Shown here: positions 8,170 through 17,407 of the stretch, one piece after another | How positions within the stretch are numbered: the first letter of the stretch is position 1 | Layout: each line of letters starts with the position of its first letter | NCBI GenBank assembly: GCA_965226155.1 | Contig: OZ245331.1 | Location: forward strand, 744,001-808,000 | Reading direction: 5' to 3' | DNA length: 64,000 nucleotides | Source: G965226155 sp965226155 | GTDB lineage: Bacteria; Pseudomonadota; Gammaproteobacteria; Eutrophobiales; Eutrophobiaceae | The notes under the pieces: model-generated | Database searches by the model: none | Told to the model about the DNA's origin: nothing | The model's input: the letters and a program-made list of their open reading frames with translations, nothing else | Made by a program: the position numbers and the translations under genes

Positions 8170-9636
8170 ATGAATAATTTCAATCACACCCACATAACAT
8201 TCAGTAAAATTTTCATGCTATTAATATTCATGATAGTGCCAATATTGGCATTATCCGCTGATAGCATTTCCGGCGTTGAATTTAATCTAACTGAAAGTTG
8301 GTCTGGAATAAGTGCCATCGTCATTTTTATTATTGCTTACTCACTCGTCATATTTGAAGAGACTATACATCTGCGCAAATCCAAACCAATGATTATTGCA
8401 GCAGGGATTATTTGGTTACTGGTTGCTATCGCTTATGCGCAAATTGATAACACCGAACATCTTGAAGAGATTTTCGGTCATAATTTGCTTGAATTTGCAG
8501 AATTGTTTTTGTTTTTGCTGGCCGCCATGACATACATCAATACGATGGAAGAACGCGGGGTATTTGAACTACTCCGGGTGTGGTTGGTTTCTCAGGGCTT
8601 CACACTGCGCAAAATTTTCTGGGTTACAGGTTTGCTAGCATTTGTTATTTCACCCTTAGCGGATAACCTAACAACAGCATTATTGATGTCAACAGTTGTG
8701 TTGACTGTTGCTGCCAATAATCCAAAATTTATTACAGTGGCGTGTATAAATATTGTCGTTGCTGCTAATGCAGGCGGCGTCTTCAGCCCATTCGGTGACA
8801 TTACTACATTAATGATCTGGCAACATGGTGCGCTCGGATTCGATCAATTCTTCACTTTGGTCATTCCATCGATAATAAATTGGTTAATTCCAGCCACTAT
8901 AATGAGTTTTACAGTTCCACTTATCCAGCCAGAACAAGTTAGTGAAAAAGCTGAACTGAAACATGGCGCATGGGTCGTTGTTGGATTATTTATTCTCACT
9001 ATTACCATGGCCGTTCTTACGCATAACGTATTACATCTACCTCCCGTACTGGGCATGATGACAGGTCTTGGTCTCCTTAAACTATTTGGCTATTACCTGC
9101 AGAAGCGTGACCAGAATTTTAATACTGAGATGTCAAAAGTTTCCGGTGATTCAGCATTATCATTGCAGACTGTTGGGTCACAAAAACACCCTTATGACAT
9201 CTACCAGAATCTGGAGCGAGCAGAGTGGGATACCCTGATGTTCTTTTATGGGATCATTATGTGCGTAGGCGGTCTAGGTGCATTTGGTTATCTAGTGATT
9301 GGATCTGATCTCATCTATGGTGGTCTCGGTCACACGTCTGCAAATATCCTGGTTGGTTTTGCATCAGCCATAATCGATAACATACCGGTGATGTTTGCCG
9401 TACTTGAAATGAACCCGACGATGAATGAAGGCCAATGGCTGCTCGTCACACTGACAGCAGGGGCTGGTGGATCAATACTCTCGATAGGATCAGCGGCTGG
9501 GGTTGCTGTTATGGGTCAGGCTAGAGGGATTTATACCTTCTTTAGTCACCTCAAATGGGCATGGGCAATTGCACTAGGTTATGCAGCGAGCATTTTGATG
9601 CACTTTTGGTTAAATGCATCAAAATTCGTCAACTAG
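8170..9636 (+). CDS. nhaD: NhaD-type Na+/H+ antiporter
   Basis: This 488-residue polytopic protein has a probable signal-like first segment and about a dozen membrane helices. Family landmarks include SPLADNLTTALLMSTVVLTV, the NAGGVFSPFGDITTLMIWQ motif and a late SAIIDNIPVMFAVLEM segment with acidic/polar residues inside a helix. NhaD antiporters expel Na+ in exchange for H+ and are common in marine or alkaline-habitat bacteria. Thirteen bases separate it from yajQ, so co-transcription is possible. It is convergent with the next transporter. Confidence 0.93.
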   Translation: MNNFNHTHITFSKIFMLLIFMIVPILALSADSISGVEFNLTESWSGISAIVIFIIAYSLVIFEETIHLRKSKPMIIAAGIIWLLVAIAYAQIDNTEHLEEIFGHNLLEFAELFLFLLAAMTYINTMEERGVFELLRVWLVSQGFTLRKIFWVTGLLAFVISPLADNLTTALLMSTVVLTVAANNPKFITVACINIVVAANAGGVFSPFGDITTLMIWQHGALGFDQFFTLVIPSIINWLIPATIMSFTVPLIQPEQVSEKAELKHGAWVVVGLFILTITMAVLTHNVLHLPPVLGMMTGLGLLKLFGYYLQKRDQNFNTEMSKVSGDSALSLQTVGSQKHPYDIYQNLERAEWDTLMFFYGIIMCVGGLGAFGYLVIGSDLIYGGLGHTSANILVGFASAIIDNIPVMFAVLEMNPTMNEGQWLLVTLTAGAGGSILSIGSAAGVAVMGQARGIYTFFSHLKWAWAIALGYAASILMHFWLNASKFVN

Positions 9637-9669
9637 GAAAAACGGTACCTCAGTATTCTGCTATTAGAA

Positions 9670-11028
9670 CTAGTTCAACGGAGCCGACATATAATCCCAG
9701 AACACAACCATAAATATCGATGCAACGATCAACGTTACGATCATAGCTGGTGTCCCTTTCCTAAACCATAATCCGGGTGTTATCGCTAAGCTAGGATCTT
9801 TTTCTTGCTTTGCCAACCGTTCGGATATGGTCACGATAAAAACATTCGCAGTGGAACCGATATGAGTACCATTTCCACCTAGACCGACACCCATCGCTAG
9901 CCCCCACCACAAAGGAGTAACGTTTATACCTGCGGATTCCATGCTTAAGATGACCGGAATCATCGCCGCAGTAAACGGGATATTATCTATTGCTGCTGAA
10001 ATTACCGCACCCACCCACATTAATACTATGGTTGCCATAAGCAGATCCTGTTGTACGAATGGTGTTATGTACTGACCCAGATAAACCAAGAATTGACTGT
10101 GCTTTACTCCTCCAATCACCATAAACAGCCCAATAAAAAACAGTAGCAAGGTAATTTCTACGTGTTCAAATGCGGCATCCATCTCGACATGACGGGAGAC
10201 AAATATCAATGCAGTCATACCCAATGCTGCGACGAACCAAGGTTCCCAATGTAAGGCATGGTGGAACATAAACAAGATAACCATACAGCCAAGGATAATT
10301 AATGATGCATTCCATACCTTCTCGTTCTTTATTTCCAAATTTTCATCAAACGAACCCTGCGGGATTTGTTTCAATTCCTTGCGAAACATGACCTTTAAGA
10401 CAATCAGGATAGACAGCCATGCAACAAGTGTAATCGGTCCCATTTTTAACAGAAAATCATTAAATGAGATATCGGCAGCAGAACCAATCATAAGATTGGG
10501 AGGATCACCGACCAAAGTAGCTACACCACCAGTATTAGAGAGTAATGCAGCTGTAAGCAAGAAAGGAACAGGACTAATCTTTTGTGCTCTTGAAATCAAA
10601 ATAATTAGGGGGCCAAATATCACCACTGTCGTCACATTATCCAGTAATAACGAGATAACGGTCACTGCCGTCCCCATCAATACCATCAACATAAACAATC
10701 GAGCTCCGCTAAATTTGGCAATCTTGTAGGCAAGCATGTTAAACCCACCGGTTGGGATCATAATAGAGACGATCGTCATCATTGCACCAAGCAAGAAGAC
10801 CACATTCCAATCTACCGCCTCCAAAGCGAATTCGGGTGAATAAAACCCGTAGGATTGGCCGACAATTATCATCGTTGCAGCACCGAGGGTGGCCATTTTA
10901 GACCGTTCCATACCGTGGATATTCTCGGAGAATATTCCGATAAAAGTAATCGCCAGAACGATAGCAGATGCGAGCATGGCATCGCTAAATACTAAAACTT
11001 CGGATGCTAATTCTATTTCAGATGCCAT
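9670..11028 (-). CDS. ArsB/NhaD-family ion transporter
   Basis: This 452-residue protein has about eleven membrane helices and the duplicated ArsB/SLC13-like architecture. Two halves each carry a conserved motif: LLLDNVTTVVIFGPL with NTGGVATLVGDPPNLMIGS, and AIDNIPFTAAMIPV with GLGGNGTHIGSTANVF. These repeats are typical of the ion transporter superfamily that includes arsenite, citrate and Na+ carriers. The substrate cannot be set from sequence alone and no arsenic genes are nearby. It is paired convergently with nhaD. The left end of IS copy 1 lies 72 bases upstream of its start and may have altered its promoter. Confidence 0.87.
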   Translation of the reverse strand: MASEIELASEVLVFSDAMLASAIVLAITFIGIFSENIHGMERSKMATLGAATMIIVGQSYGFYSPEFALEAVDWNVVFLLGAMMTIVSIMIPTGGFNMLAYKIAKFSGARLFMLMVLMGTAVTVISLLLDNVTTVVIFGPLIILISRAQKISPVPFLLTAALLSNTGGVATLVGDPPNLMIGSAADISFNDFLLKMGPITLVAWLSILIVLKVMFRKELKQIPQGSFDENLEIKNEKVWNASLIILGCMVILFMFHHALHWEPWFVAALGMTALIFVSRHVEMDAAFEHVEITLLLFFIGLFMVIGGVKHSQFLVYLGQYITPFVQQDLLMATIVLMWVGAVISAAIDNIPFTAAMIPVILSMESAGINVTPLWWGLAMGVGLGGNGTHIGSTANVFIVTISERLAKQEKDPSLAITPGLWFRKGTPAMIVTLIVASIFMVVFWDYMSAPLN

Positions 11029-11100
11029 ATGGCAAGTTCCTTATATTATTCTGATATAGGGGAGTTAAGTTAAATGTAATTTGCGCAGTTAGTTAAGATC

Positions 11101-12169
11101 TCGGATTCAACTTTGAAGTGCAACGTTGATGTTAAAAAAGACTTCATGTGGTGTTTTTGAATTAAGTGTTTTTCTGGGACGGTGATTGAGTTTTTTCATG
11201 ACCAAGTTTAACTGCTTTTGTGTAATCGTGCTGGAGTCCATTTTCTTTGGGAAGTACTGTCGAATGAGACCATTGATATTTTCATTTAAATCCCGTTCCC
11301 AGGAGGCATAAGGATGTGCAAAATAGAACCCCGCGTTCAATTGTTGAGCAATAACCTCATGCTCAGCAAATTCTTTCCCATTATCCGAGGTGATCGTGTG
11401 AACCGACGCCTTCATATTAGACAACAATCGCACGATAGCTTGCCTGACGGCAGAGGCAGTTCGTCGTTTCACCTGTGCAAATCAAGGTGTACATCGACTT
11501 GCGCTCGCTCAAGGTGACCAGCGCCTGTCGATGGCCTTTGCCGATGACGGTGTCCACTTCCCAGTCACCGATGCGTGTCTTCCTGTTCACAATGGCGGGA
11601 CGCTTATCAATGCTGATCTGATTCACCAGAACCCCACGACGTTGATAACTACCATAACGCTTCTTTCGTTTCTTCTGGCAACGCAAGTACCGGTACAGCT
11701 CACCGCCGTCTGCCTTGTCCTGGTATATGTAGTGATAGATCCATTCATGACTCAGAGCGATATCTTCTCGTTTATGCAACCAGTCACTGATTTGCTCAGG
11801 ACTCCATTCGTCCCGCAGCCAGACCTCTACTCGCTCCCACAAGGTCGTGGGGAGTCGCTGTTGTTGGCTGGCTTCTCGACGCGCTTGCTGGAGCAACTGA
11901 GCTTGGCGGGGTCGATAGCCTCTCAAGCCACGGTTGCGTCTGAGTTCACGGCTAATAGTAGATTTATGCACGCCTATCAAGGTGGCTATCTCCGTTTGTG
12001 TATGTCCTGCTTTCATCAGGGCGTAAATCTGGTAACGTTGATGCTCGGTAAGCTGTGTGTAGTGTCTCATCTGTGCCTCTCTTTCTTGCTGGAACGAAAG
12101 GTAAGGATGCTACCGCAGCTTGCCGTTCGTGCCACCTAATTGAGTTGCACTTACAAATTGTAATTCACG
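11101..12169 (-). mobile_element. IS30-family element, copy 1 (1069 bp)
   Basis: Ends match the other four copies. The inner parts of the inverted repeats are ATTCAACTTTGAAGTGCAAC at the left and, reverse-complemented, ATTCAATTTGTAAGTGCAAC at the right. The left tip has TCGG instead of GCGG, and the right end has an extra T. Flanks are GATC (11097-11100) and GATA (12170-12173), so a 4-bp duplication with one change is plausible. It lies between the ArsB-like transporter and the SCO gene. Confidence 0.92.
11107..12070 (-). pseudogene. IS30 transposase, copy 1, frameshifted
   Basis: The protein would have an N-terminal helix-turn-helix (YQIYALMKAGHTQTEIATLI) and a DDE core: GDWEVDTVIGKG, TSDNGKEFAEH and WERDLNENINGLI. 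One extra A in the plus-strand run GTGCAAATC (copies 2, 4 and 5 have GTGCAATC) shifts the frame about two thirds of the way in, before the second catalytic aspartate. The same extra base is present in copy 3. Confidence 0.88.
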
Positions 12170-12461
12170 GATACAAGTGATTACGTAGACACCAATTATC
12201 TTACTATTTCAAAATAGTATCTAAGCACTCCATTTTAATTTTATAGCACCCAACAGTATATATTCCAGCGCGAAATAATAGGCCCGTTAAGGCCTTGGAT
12301 AGATAGAATATCTGAAAACACAATTTTGTAAACAAATTCCGACACAAACAGGAACCCACTGCATTTTGATGAATTTTCACGTTTTTATTAGGCAGGCGCA
12401 TTGCAGAAAATAAGTACCCATATCTGCAAGACAGTATCAGCACCTTATGTATAATTGATGC

Positions 12462-13115
12462 ATGTTTTCAGAAACTGCATTTAAATCCATCAGTCTTATC
12501 ATTGTGCTGATGATATTCGGTATAGCTATCGGGATTTATACTACGCCGAAATTTCAAGAAAATTCAGCAGATGAATACATGGAAGGTGTGTTCTGGCCAA
12601 ACCCTAAGCAAATCGGGCAGTTTCAAACAATAGATCATCAAGGGACAAGTTTTGGTGTTGAACAGCTGAAAGGGAAATGGTCTATCCTATTTTTCGGCTA
12701 TACCTATTGTCCGGACGTTTGCCCAATAACCATGTCCATCATGAGCGACGTTCAAGCCAGACTGGAACAGGCTGGAATTGTCGATGATACCCAGCTACTT
12801 TTCGTCACTGTAGATCCGCTGCGAGATACTGCTGATCGTCTCGCTACTTACATCAATTATTTCGATAACCGTATTCTGGGCCTCGGTGGAACGAAACAAC
12901 AGATCGACAGCCTTGTTTCACAAATTGGAGTTGTTTATTTACATGGAATTCCAAATAAAGATGGTTATTATCTAGTCGACCACACTTCATCGCTGTTTTT
13001 GATCGATCCAGATGCGAGGTTAGTCTCGATTTTTTCAACACCTCACGATGCAGAAACAATTTCAACCAGATTTTTTGAAATTAAGTCGTTCTTGAGTAGG
13101 CTAGTAGAATATTGA
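12462..13115 (+). CDS. SCO1/SenC-family copper chaperone
   Basis: This 217-residue protein has an N-terminal membrane anchor (about residues 10-28) and a thioredoxin-like domain. The copper site is present: CPDVCP near residue 85 and the distal histidine in LVDHTSSLFLID. SCO proteins deliver copper to, or reduce cysteines of, the CuA centre of cytochrome oxidase. The PCu(A)C gene overlaps its stop codon, which supports a role in copper-centre assembly; no oxidase genes are in the window. About 290 bases between IS copy 1 and this gene contain no convincing gene and presumably its promoter. Confidence 0.93.
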   Translation: MFSETAFKSISLIIVLMIFGIAIGIYTTPKFQENSADEYMEGVFWPNPKQIGQFQTIDHQGTSFGVEQLKGKWSILFFGYTYCPDVCPITMSIMSDVQARLEQAGIVDDTQLLFVTVDPLRDTADRLATYINYFDNRILGLGGTKQQIDSLVSQIGVVYLHGIPNKDGYYLVDHTSSLFLIDPDARLVSIFSTPHDAETISTRFFEIKSFLSRLVEY

Positions 13116-13537
13116 TGCGCTTAATCCTCTACTCTGTTCTCACATTTATTACTACTGCTTGTCAGGCGAATGAAATACTTATCACTAACGCCTGGATTGC
13201 GCAATCCCCACCTATGATAGATATCAATGCAGGATACTTTGAAATTGAGAACCAGAGTACGATGCCTGTATCATTGATTGAAATTAGTAGTCCAGTCTTT
13301 AGAAAAATTGAAATTCATAGAAGCGTGGAAGAAGGACAAATATCCAAAATGCAATATATTGAGTCGATTAATTTCCTCCCCGGTGAAAAATACGAATTTA
13401 GCCCAGGAGGTTATCATCTGATGCTATTCGACCCAACACGTGTTTTACAATCGGGCGACAGTGTACCGTTACAATTCATTTTTACTGAATCAATTCAAAT
13501 TCAGGCGATGGCAACAGTCAAATCTAGGTCTGATTAG
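13115..13537 (+). CDS. PCu(A)C periplasmic copper chaperone
   Basis: This protein of 140 residues starts at the ATG at 13115, overlapping the SCO stop as TGATG. A signal peptide (about residues 1-19, ending TTACQANE) precedes a cupredoxin-like domain. The copper-binding His/Met set is visible as IEIHRS, ISKMQYI and GGYHLML, which fits the H-x(n)-M...H-x-M pattern of the family. With SCO it is expected to load copper into the CuA site of cytochrome oxidase. The TTG at 13112 is a possible but less likely start. Confidence 0.9.
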   Translation: MRLILYSVLTFITTACQANEILITNAWIAQSPPMIDINAGYFEIENQSTMPVSLIEISSPVFRKIEIHRSVEEGQISKMQYIESINFLPGEKYEFSPGGYHLMLFDPTRVLQSGDSVPLQFIFTESIQIQAMATVKSRSD

Positions 13538-13563
13538 CATCACTTATATTAAGATCGATCATT

Positions 13564-14430
13564 ATGATTTCAAGATTGAAAGTATTTCATCTATTTCTAT
13601 TACCAAAGCATCTACTATCGAGTCTGATATACCGGCTTACTCGAATAACCTGGAAACCCATTAAAGATTTATTTATCTCTTCTTTTATCCGAGTTTACAA
13701 TGTGGATATGTCGGTAGCGGAACGCTCTGATCCGACACAATACGAACATTTCAATGAGTTTTTTACCCGAAGTTTAAAAGCAGGGGTACGCCCATTAGAT
13801 TCTTCTATCAATTCAATCGTTTCACCAGTTGATGGGGCAGTCAGTCAGGTAGGAAAAATAACAAACAATCAGTTGCTTCAAGCTAAGGGCATGACAATTA
13901 CAGTTGAGAATCTTCTGGGTGGGGACCGTTCAGATGCAGATTTTTTTAAAAATGGATCCTTTATCAACTTGTATTTGTCCCCAAAAGACTATCACCGTAT
14001 CCATATGCCGATAGAGGGTACATTGAAAAAGATGAGCTATATACCAGGTGCGCTTTTTTCGGTTAGTCCGACGGCTACAACTGCTATTGATGGATTATTT
14101 GCAAGAAACGAACGTGTCATCAATTTATTTAATACTCCATTCGGCCACATGTCATTGATCATGGTAGGAGCCATCTTCGTAGGAAGCATGGATACAGTCT
14201 GGGCCGGTCAGATTACGCCTGCCAAGAAACGATTGAAATCAGTATCCCATTTCCAGAACAAAGATAAGCCTATACATCTATGCAAGGGAGACGAAATGGG
14301 CCGTTTTAACATGGGTTCAACGGTAATCATCTTGTTTGAAAATAGTGCGGTTAACTGGCTAAATAGTTTACAACCCGACTGTCCGGTTGTATTAAAACAG
14401 ATGGTAGGAAAACTGCAAATGGAAGGATAA
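13564..14430 (+). CDS. psd: Phosphatidylserine decarboxylase proenzyme
   Basis: This 288-residue protein converts phosphatidylserine to phosphatidylethanolamine at the inner membrane. The self-cleavage site is MGSTVI near residue 251, where the serine becomes the pyruvoyl group; the common form is LGST. Other family blocks are EFFTRSLKAGVRPLD, SPVDGAVSQVG, NLYLSPKDYHRIHMP and FGHMSLIMVGA. Length is normal. It is convergent with nuoN, whose stop is 2 bases away, so no separate terminator space exists between them. Confidence 0.95.
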   Translation: MISRLKVFHLFLLPKHLLSSLIYRLTRITWKPIKDLFISSFIRVYNVDMSVAERSDPTQYEHFNEFFTRSLKAGVRPLDSSINSIVSPVDGAVSQVGKITNNQLLQAKGMTITVENLLGGDRSDADFFKNGSFINLYLSPKDYHRIHMPIEGTLKKMSYIPGALFSVSPTATTAIDGLFARNERVINLFNTPFGHMSLIMVGAIFVGSMDTVWAGQITPAKKRLKSVSHFQNKDKPIHLCKGDEMGRFNMGSTVIILFENSAVNWLNSLQPDCPVVLKQMVGKLQMEG

Positions 14431-14431
14431 T

Positions 14432-15871
14432 CTACCCTGCAATTGCGCGGATACATACCGCCATTAATAGTCCAGGCATAAATCCAAGTAAGAGTAATAC
14501 AATACCGTTCATACTTAGTACTAATCTCATTCCCGGAGAAGATTTTATTCCAGTCATTTGTTCAGGTTTATCGAAATACATCAATTTGATAATTCTGAGA
14601 TAGTAGAACGCGCCGATAACCGAAAAGATCACTGCGATCACAGCTAGCCAAAGATGACCAACGGCGACAATTTCTTTAATGACGAACCATTTTGACCAGA
14701 ATCCAAGCATGGGGGGGATACCTGCTAGTGAGAACATTAAAATCAACATTATAAATGCGAACCAAGGACTCCGGGATGCAAGCCCTTTAAAATCGTCCAG
14801 TTTGTCAGCCTCAAACCCCTTTCTACCTAACAGAATAATCATGCCGAAAGAGCCCATACTCATAAATGCGTAAGTGACGACATAAAACATTGCGCCTGCA
14901 TATCCTTCGCTAGTACCACTTATGATTCCTAGTAATAAAAATCCAATATGCGCAATAGTTGAGTAGGCCAGCATCCGCTTAATATTTGACTGGGCGATTG
15001 CAATGATATTACCCGCTGCCATGGACAGAATCGAAATGACCATCAGCATCCCCTGCCAATCATCAATAAGCGGTTGCATGCCATCTGACAATAGGCGTAT
15101 TGCCATTGCAAAAGCAGCGATCTTAGGAGCAGTTGATACGAACAAAGTGACTGCCGCGGGTGATCCTTCGTAAACATCCGGCACCCACATGTGGAACGGG
15201 ACTGCACCCAACTTAAAAGCAATTCCGACGATCATAAAAACTAACCCGAATACTAATAACAAATTTGATTCAGCGTCAGTGTTCTGATCTGTAAATTGTG
15301 CTACCCCCTGTAATTCAAGCGTCCCAGTAACACCATACAATATAGAAATGCCATATAACAACATGCCAGAAGCCAATGCGCCCAATACAAAATATTTCAT
15401 TGCAGCTTCCGATGCTGACGGAAAGTCTCCATGCATGGCTACCATTGCATACAAGGATAACGACAATAATTCGAGGCCAAGATAAACCGTTAACGTACTG
15501 GCTGCAGAAGCCATTACCATCATCCCAAGCACTGCAAATAGACCCAAAACATAATACTCGCCCCTGGACGTCTCGTTTTCATTCAGGTATTCCCGTGAAT
15601 AGAAAAATACAAACAAGGTAACAATGCAGATTGTCACTTTGAGAAAGGCACCCATCTGATCAGTAACAAACGAGTTGTAAAATGCGTAACTTTCAGTATT
15701 AGGAAATTGATTAAGCAAAAGGAAAAGAACTATCGCTAAGGTCAATTGCGATAACCAATATGTTAGATTTTTTAGAGGGTCTTTAGAAAATGTGTCGGCA
15801 ACCAAAACGATACATGCTAAAGAAAGCAGCATAATTTCCGGCGTTAACATTTTAATGTCAGATATTATCAT
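14432..15871 (-). CDS. nuoN: NADH-quinone oxidoreductase subunit N
   Basis: This 479-residue membrane protein is one of the three antiporter-like subunits of complex I. It has about 14 helices, with conserved motifs YFVLGALASGMLLYGIS, FKLGAVPFHMWVPDVYEG and KRMLAYSTIAHIGFLLLG, including the lysines and glutamate expected for proton transfer. It is the last gene of the operon, 9 bases after nuoM. Confidence 0.97.
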   Translation of the reverse strand: MIISDIKMLTPEIMLLSLACIVLVADTFSKDPLKNLTYWLSQLTLAIVLFLLLNQFPNTESYAFYNSFVTDQMGAFLKVTICIVTLFVFFYSREYLNENETSRGEYYVLGLFAVLGMMVMASAASTLTVYLGLELLSLSLYAMVAMHGDFPSASEAAMKYFVLGALASGMLLYGISILYGVTGTLELQGVAQFTDQNTDAESNLLLVFGLVFMIVGIAFKLGAVPFHMWVPDVYEGSPAAVTLFVSTAPKIAAFAMAIRLLSDGMQPLIDDWQGMLMVISILSMAAGNIIAIAQSNIKRMLAYSTIAHIGFLLLGIISGTSEGYAGAMFYVVTYAFMSMGSFGMIILLGRKGFEADKLDDFKGLASRSPWFAFIMLILMFSLAGIPPMLGFWSKWFVIKEIVAVGHLWLAVIAVIFSVIGAFYYLRIIKLMYFDKPEQMTGIKSSPGMRLVLSMNGIVLLLLGFMPGLLMAVCIRAIAG

Positions 15872-15880
15872 GACTTTCAG

Positions 15881-17398
15881 TTAACCCACTTTAGTAGTCA
15901 AAATATGATTGAAAAGATTTTCAAAAGTAGGATGCATAATATCAAATAAGGGCGCTGGCCAGATCCCGAGTAGCAGCACCACGAGAGCAAGCATGGATAG
16001 AATAAATAATTCCCTGGAATTGATGTCCTTCAATTCAGCTACATTATCGTTTGCCACTTCCCCGAAGATGACACGTTTATACATCCACAATGTGTATGCA
16101 GCGCCCAGTATCATAATGAGAGCAGCAAGGAAGGCAATCCAGAAATTAGCTTGAAAGCTACTGAGGATAACCAGGAATTCACCGACAAAGCCGGATGTCC
16201 CTGGTAAGCCGGCATTAGCCATTGCAAAAAGCATCATAAATGCTGCAAATCGCGGCATGGTGTTAACCACACCACCGTAATCACCAATCTCTCGGCTATG
16301 TACGCGGTCATACATAACGCCGACACATAGAAACAACGCACCTGAGATGAAACCATGAGAAATCATCTGCATCATCCCACCTTCCAGACCCATAATTGCA
16401 CCGCTACTGTTTCCGGTAGTTGCATAGACTGAGAACCCGATAAAAAAACCAAGCGTCACAAACCCCATATGTGAAATGGAAGAATAAGCGATCAACTTCT
16501 TCATATCTGACTGAACTAGCGCAACAAATCCAATATAGACTATCGCAATCAACGATAAAGTGATCATGAATGCACCCATGGCGTTACTGGCATCAGGCGT
16601 AATAGGAAGACTGAATCTAAGAAAGCCATATCCACCCATTTTCAGCAAGATAGCCGCGAGGATGACAGACCCTCCTGTCGGCGCTTCCACATGGGCATCA
16701 GGTAGCCAAGTGTGAACCGGCCACATAGGTATCTTCACTGCAAAAGCAAGCAAAAATGCAATGAAAACTAATTTCTGGACAGTCAAAGTGAGCGGAATTT
16801 GATGCAGATCCAGAATATTAAATGAGCCGGATATCGAATAGAGATACAAAAGAGCGACCAGCATAAATACCGAACCTAGGAAGGTATACAAAAAGAACTT
16901 GATCGTTGCATAGACCCTGCGAGGACCACCCCAGATCCCGATTATGAGAAACATCGGTATCAACATTGCTTCCCAGAAAAAATAAAACAAGATGGCATCA
17001 ACTGCACTAAACACGCCTATCATCAACCCTTCAAGAATCAAAAAAGCTGCCATGTATTGTGAGATTCTATTTTCTATTACTTCCCAGGCTGAGACGATTA
17101 CTAATACAGTGGTGAATGTTGTCAATAAAATTAACGGTAGTGCAATACCGTCAATCCCAAGGTGATAATTTATATTGAAGGTTTCAATCCATTGTCTTAA
17201 TTCAACGAATTGCATCATATGTGTAGTCGTATCGAAACGGCTATATGTAAACAGCGACAGAAGGAAAACCAACCCAGACACCAGAAATGAAAAATATTTT
17301 ACCGTCTGCTCTTGGCTATCACCTGCATAAAGTACCCATATACCACCCAATATCGGTGTCCAGATGAGCAAACTAAGAACAGGAATGTTTAGATCCAT
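15881..17398 (-). CDS. nuoM: NADH-quinone oxidoreductase subunit M
   Basis: This 505-residue antiporter-like complex I subunit has about 14 membrane helices. Landmarks are FYFFWEAMLIPMFLIIGIWGG with the key glutamate, KIPMWPVHTWLPDAHVEAPT, and KKLIAYSSISHMGFVTLG. It is expected to move one proton per NADH. It lies 9 bases from both nuoL and nuoN. Confidence 0.97.
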   Translation of the reverse strand: MDLNIPVLSLLIWTPILGGIWVLYAGDSQEQTVKYFSFLVSGLVFLLSLFTYSRFDTTTHMMQFVELRQWIETFNINYHLGIDGIALPLILLTTFTTVLVIVSAWEVIENRISQYMAAFLILEGLMIGVFSAVDAILFYFFWEAMLIPMFLIIGIWGGPRRVYATIKFFLYTFLGSVFMLVALLYLYSISGSFNILDLHQIPLTLTVQKLVFIAFLLAFAVKIPMWPVHTWLPDAHVEAPTGGSVILAAILLKMGGYGFLRFSLPITPDASNAMGAFMITLSLIAIVYIGFVALVQSDMKKLIAYSSISHMGFVTLGFFIGFSVYATTGNSSGAIMGLEGGMMQMISHGFISGALFLCVGVMYDRVHSREIGDYGGVVNTMPRFAAFMMLFAMANAGLPGTSGFVGEFLVILSSFQANFWIAFLAALIMILGAAYTLWMYKRVIFGEVANDNVAELKDINSRELFILSMLALVVLLLGIWPAPLFDIMHPTFENLFNHILTTKVG

Positions 17399-17407
17399 TG
17401 TGTGCCT

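Noticed and set aside
11531..12139. A 202-residue plus-strand frame in IS copy 1, repeated with small changes in the other copies
   Set aside because: It is the antisense shadow of the transposase; its composition is odd and it recurs only because the IS recurs.
12204..12443. A 79-residue minus-strand frame between IS copy 1 and the SCO gene
   Set aside because: No ribosome site, unusual composition and no recognisable features; the region is more likely the SCO promoter region.
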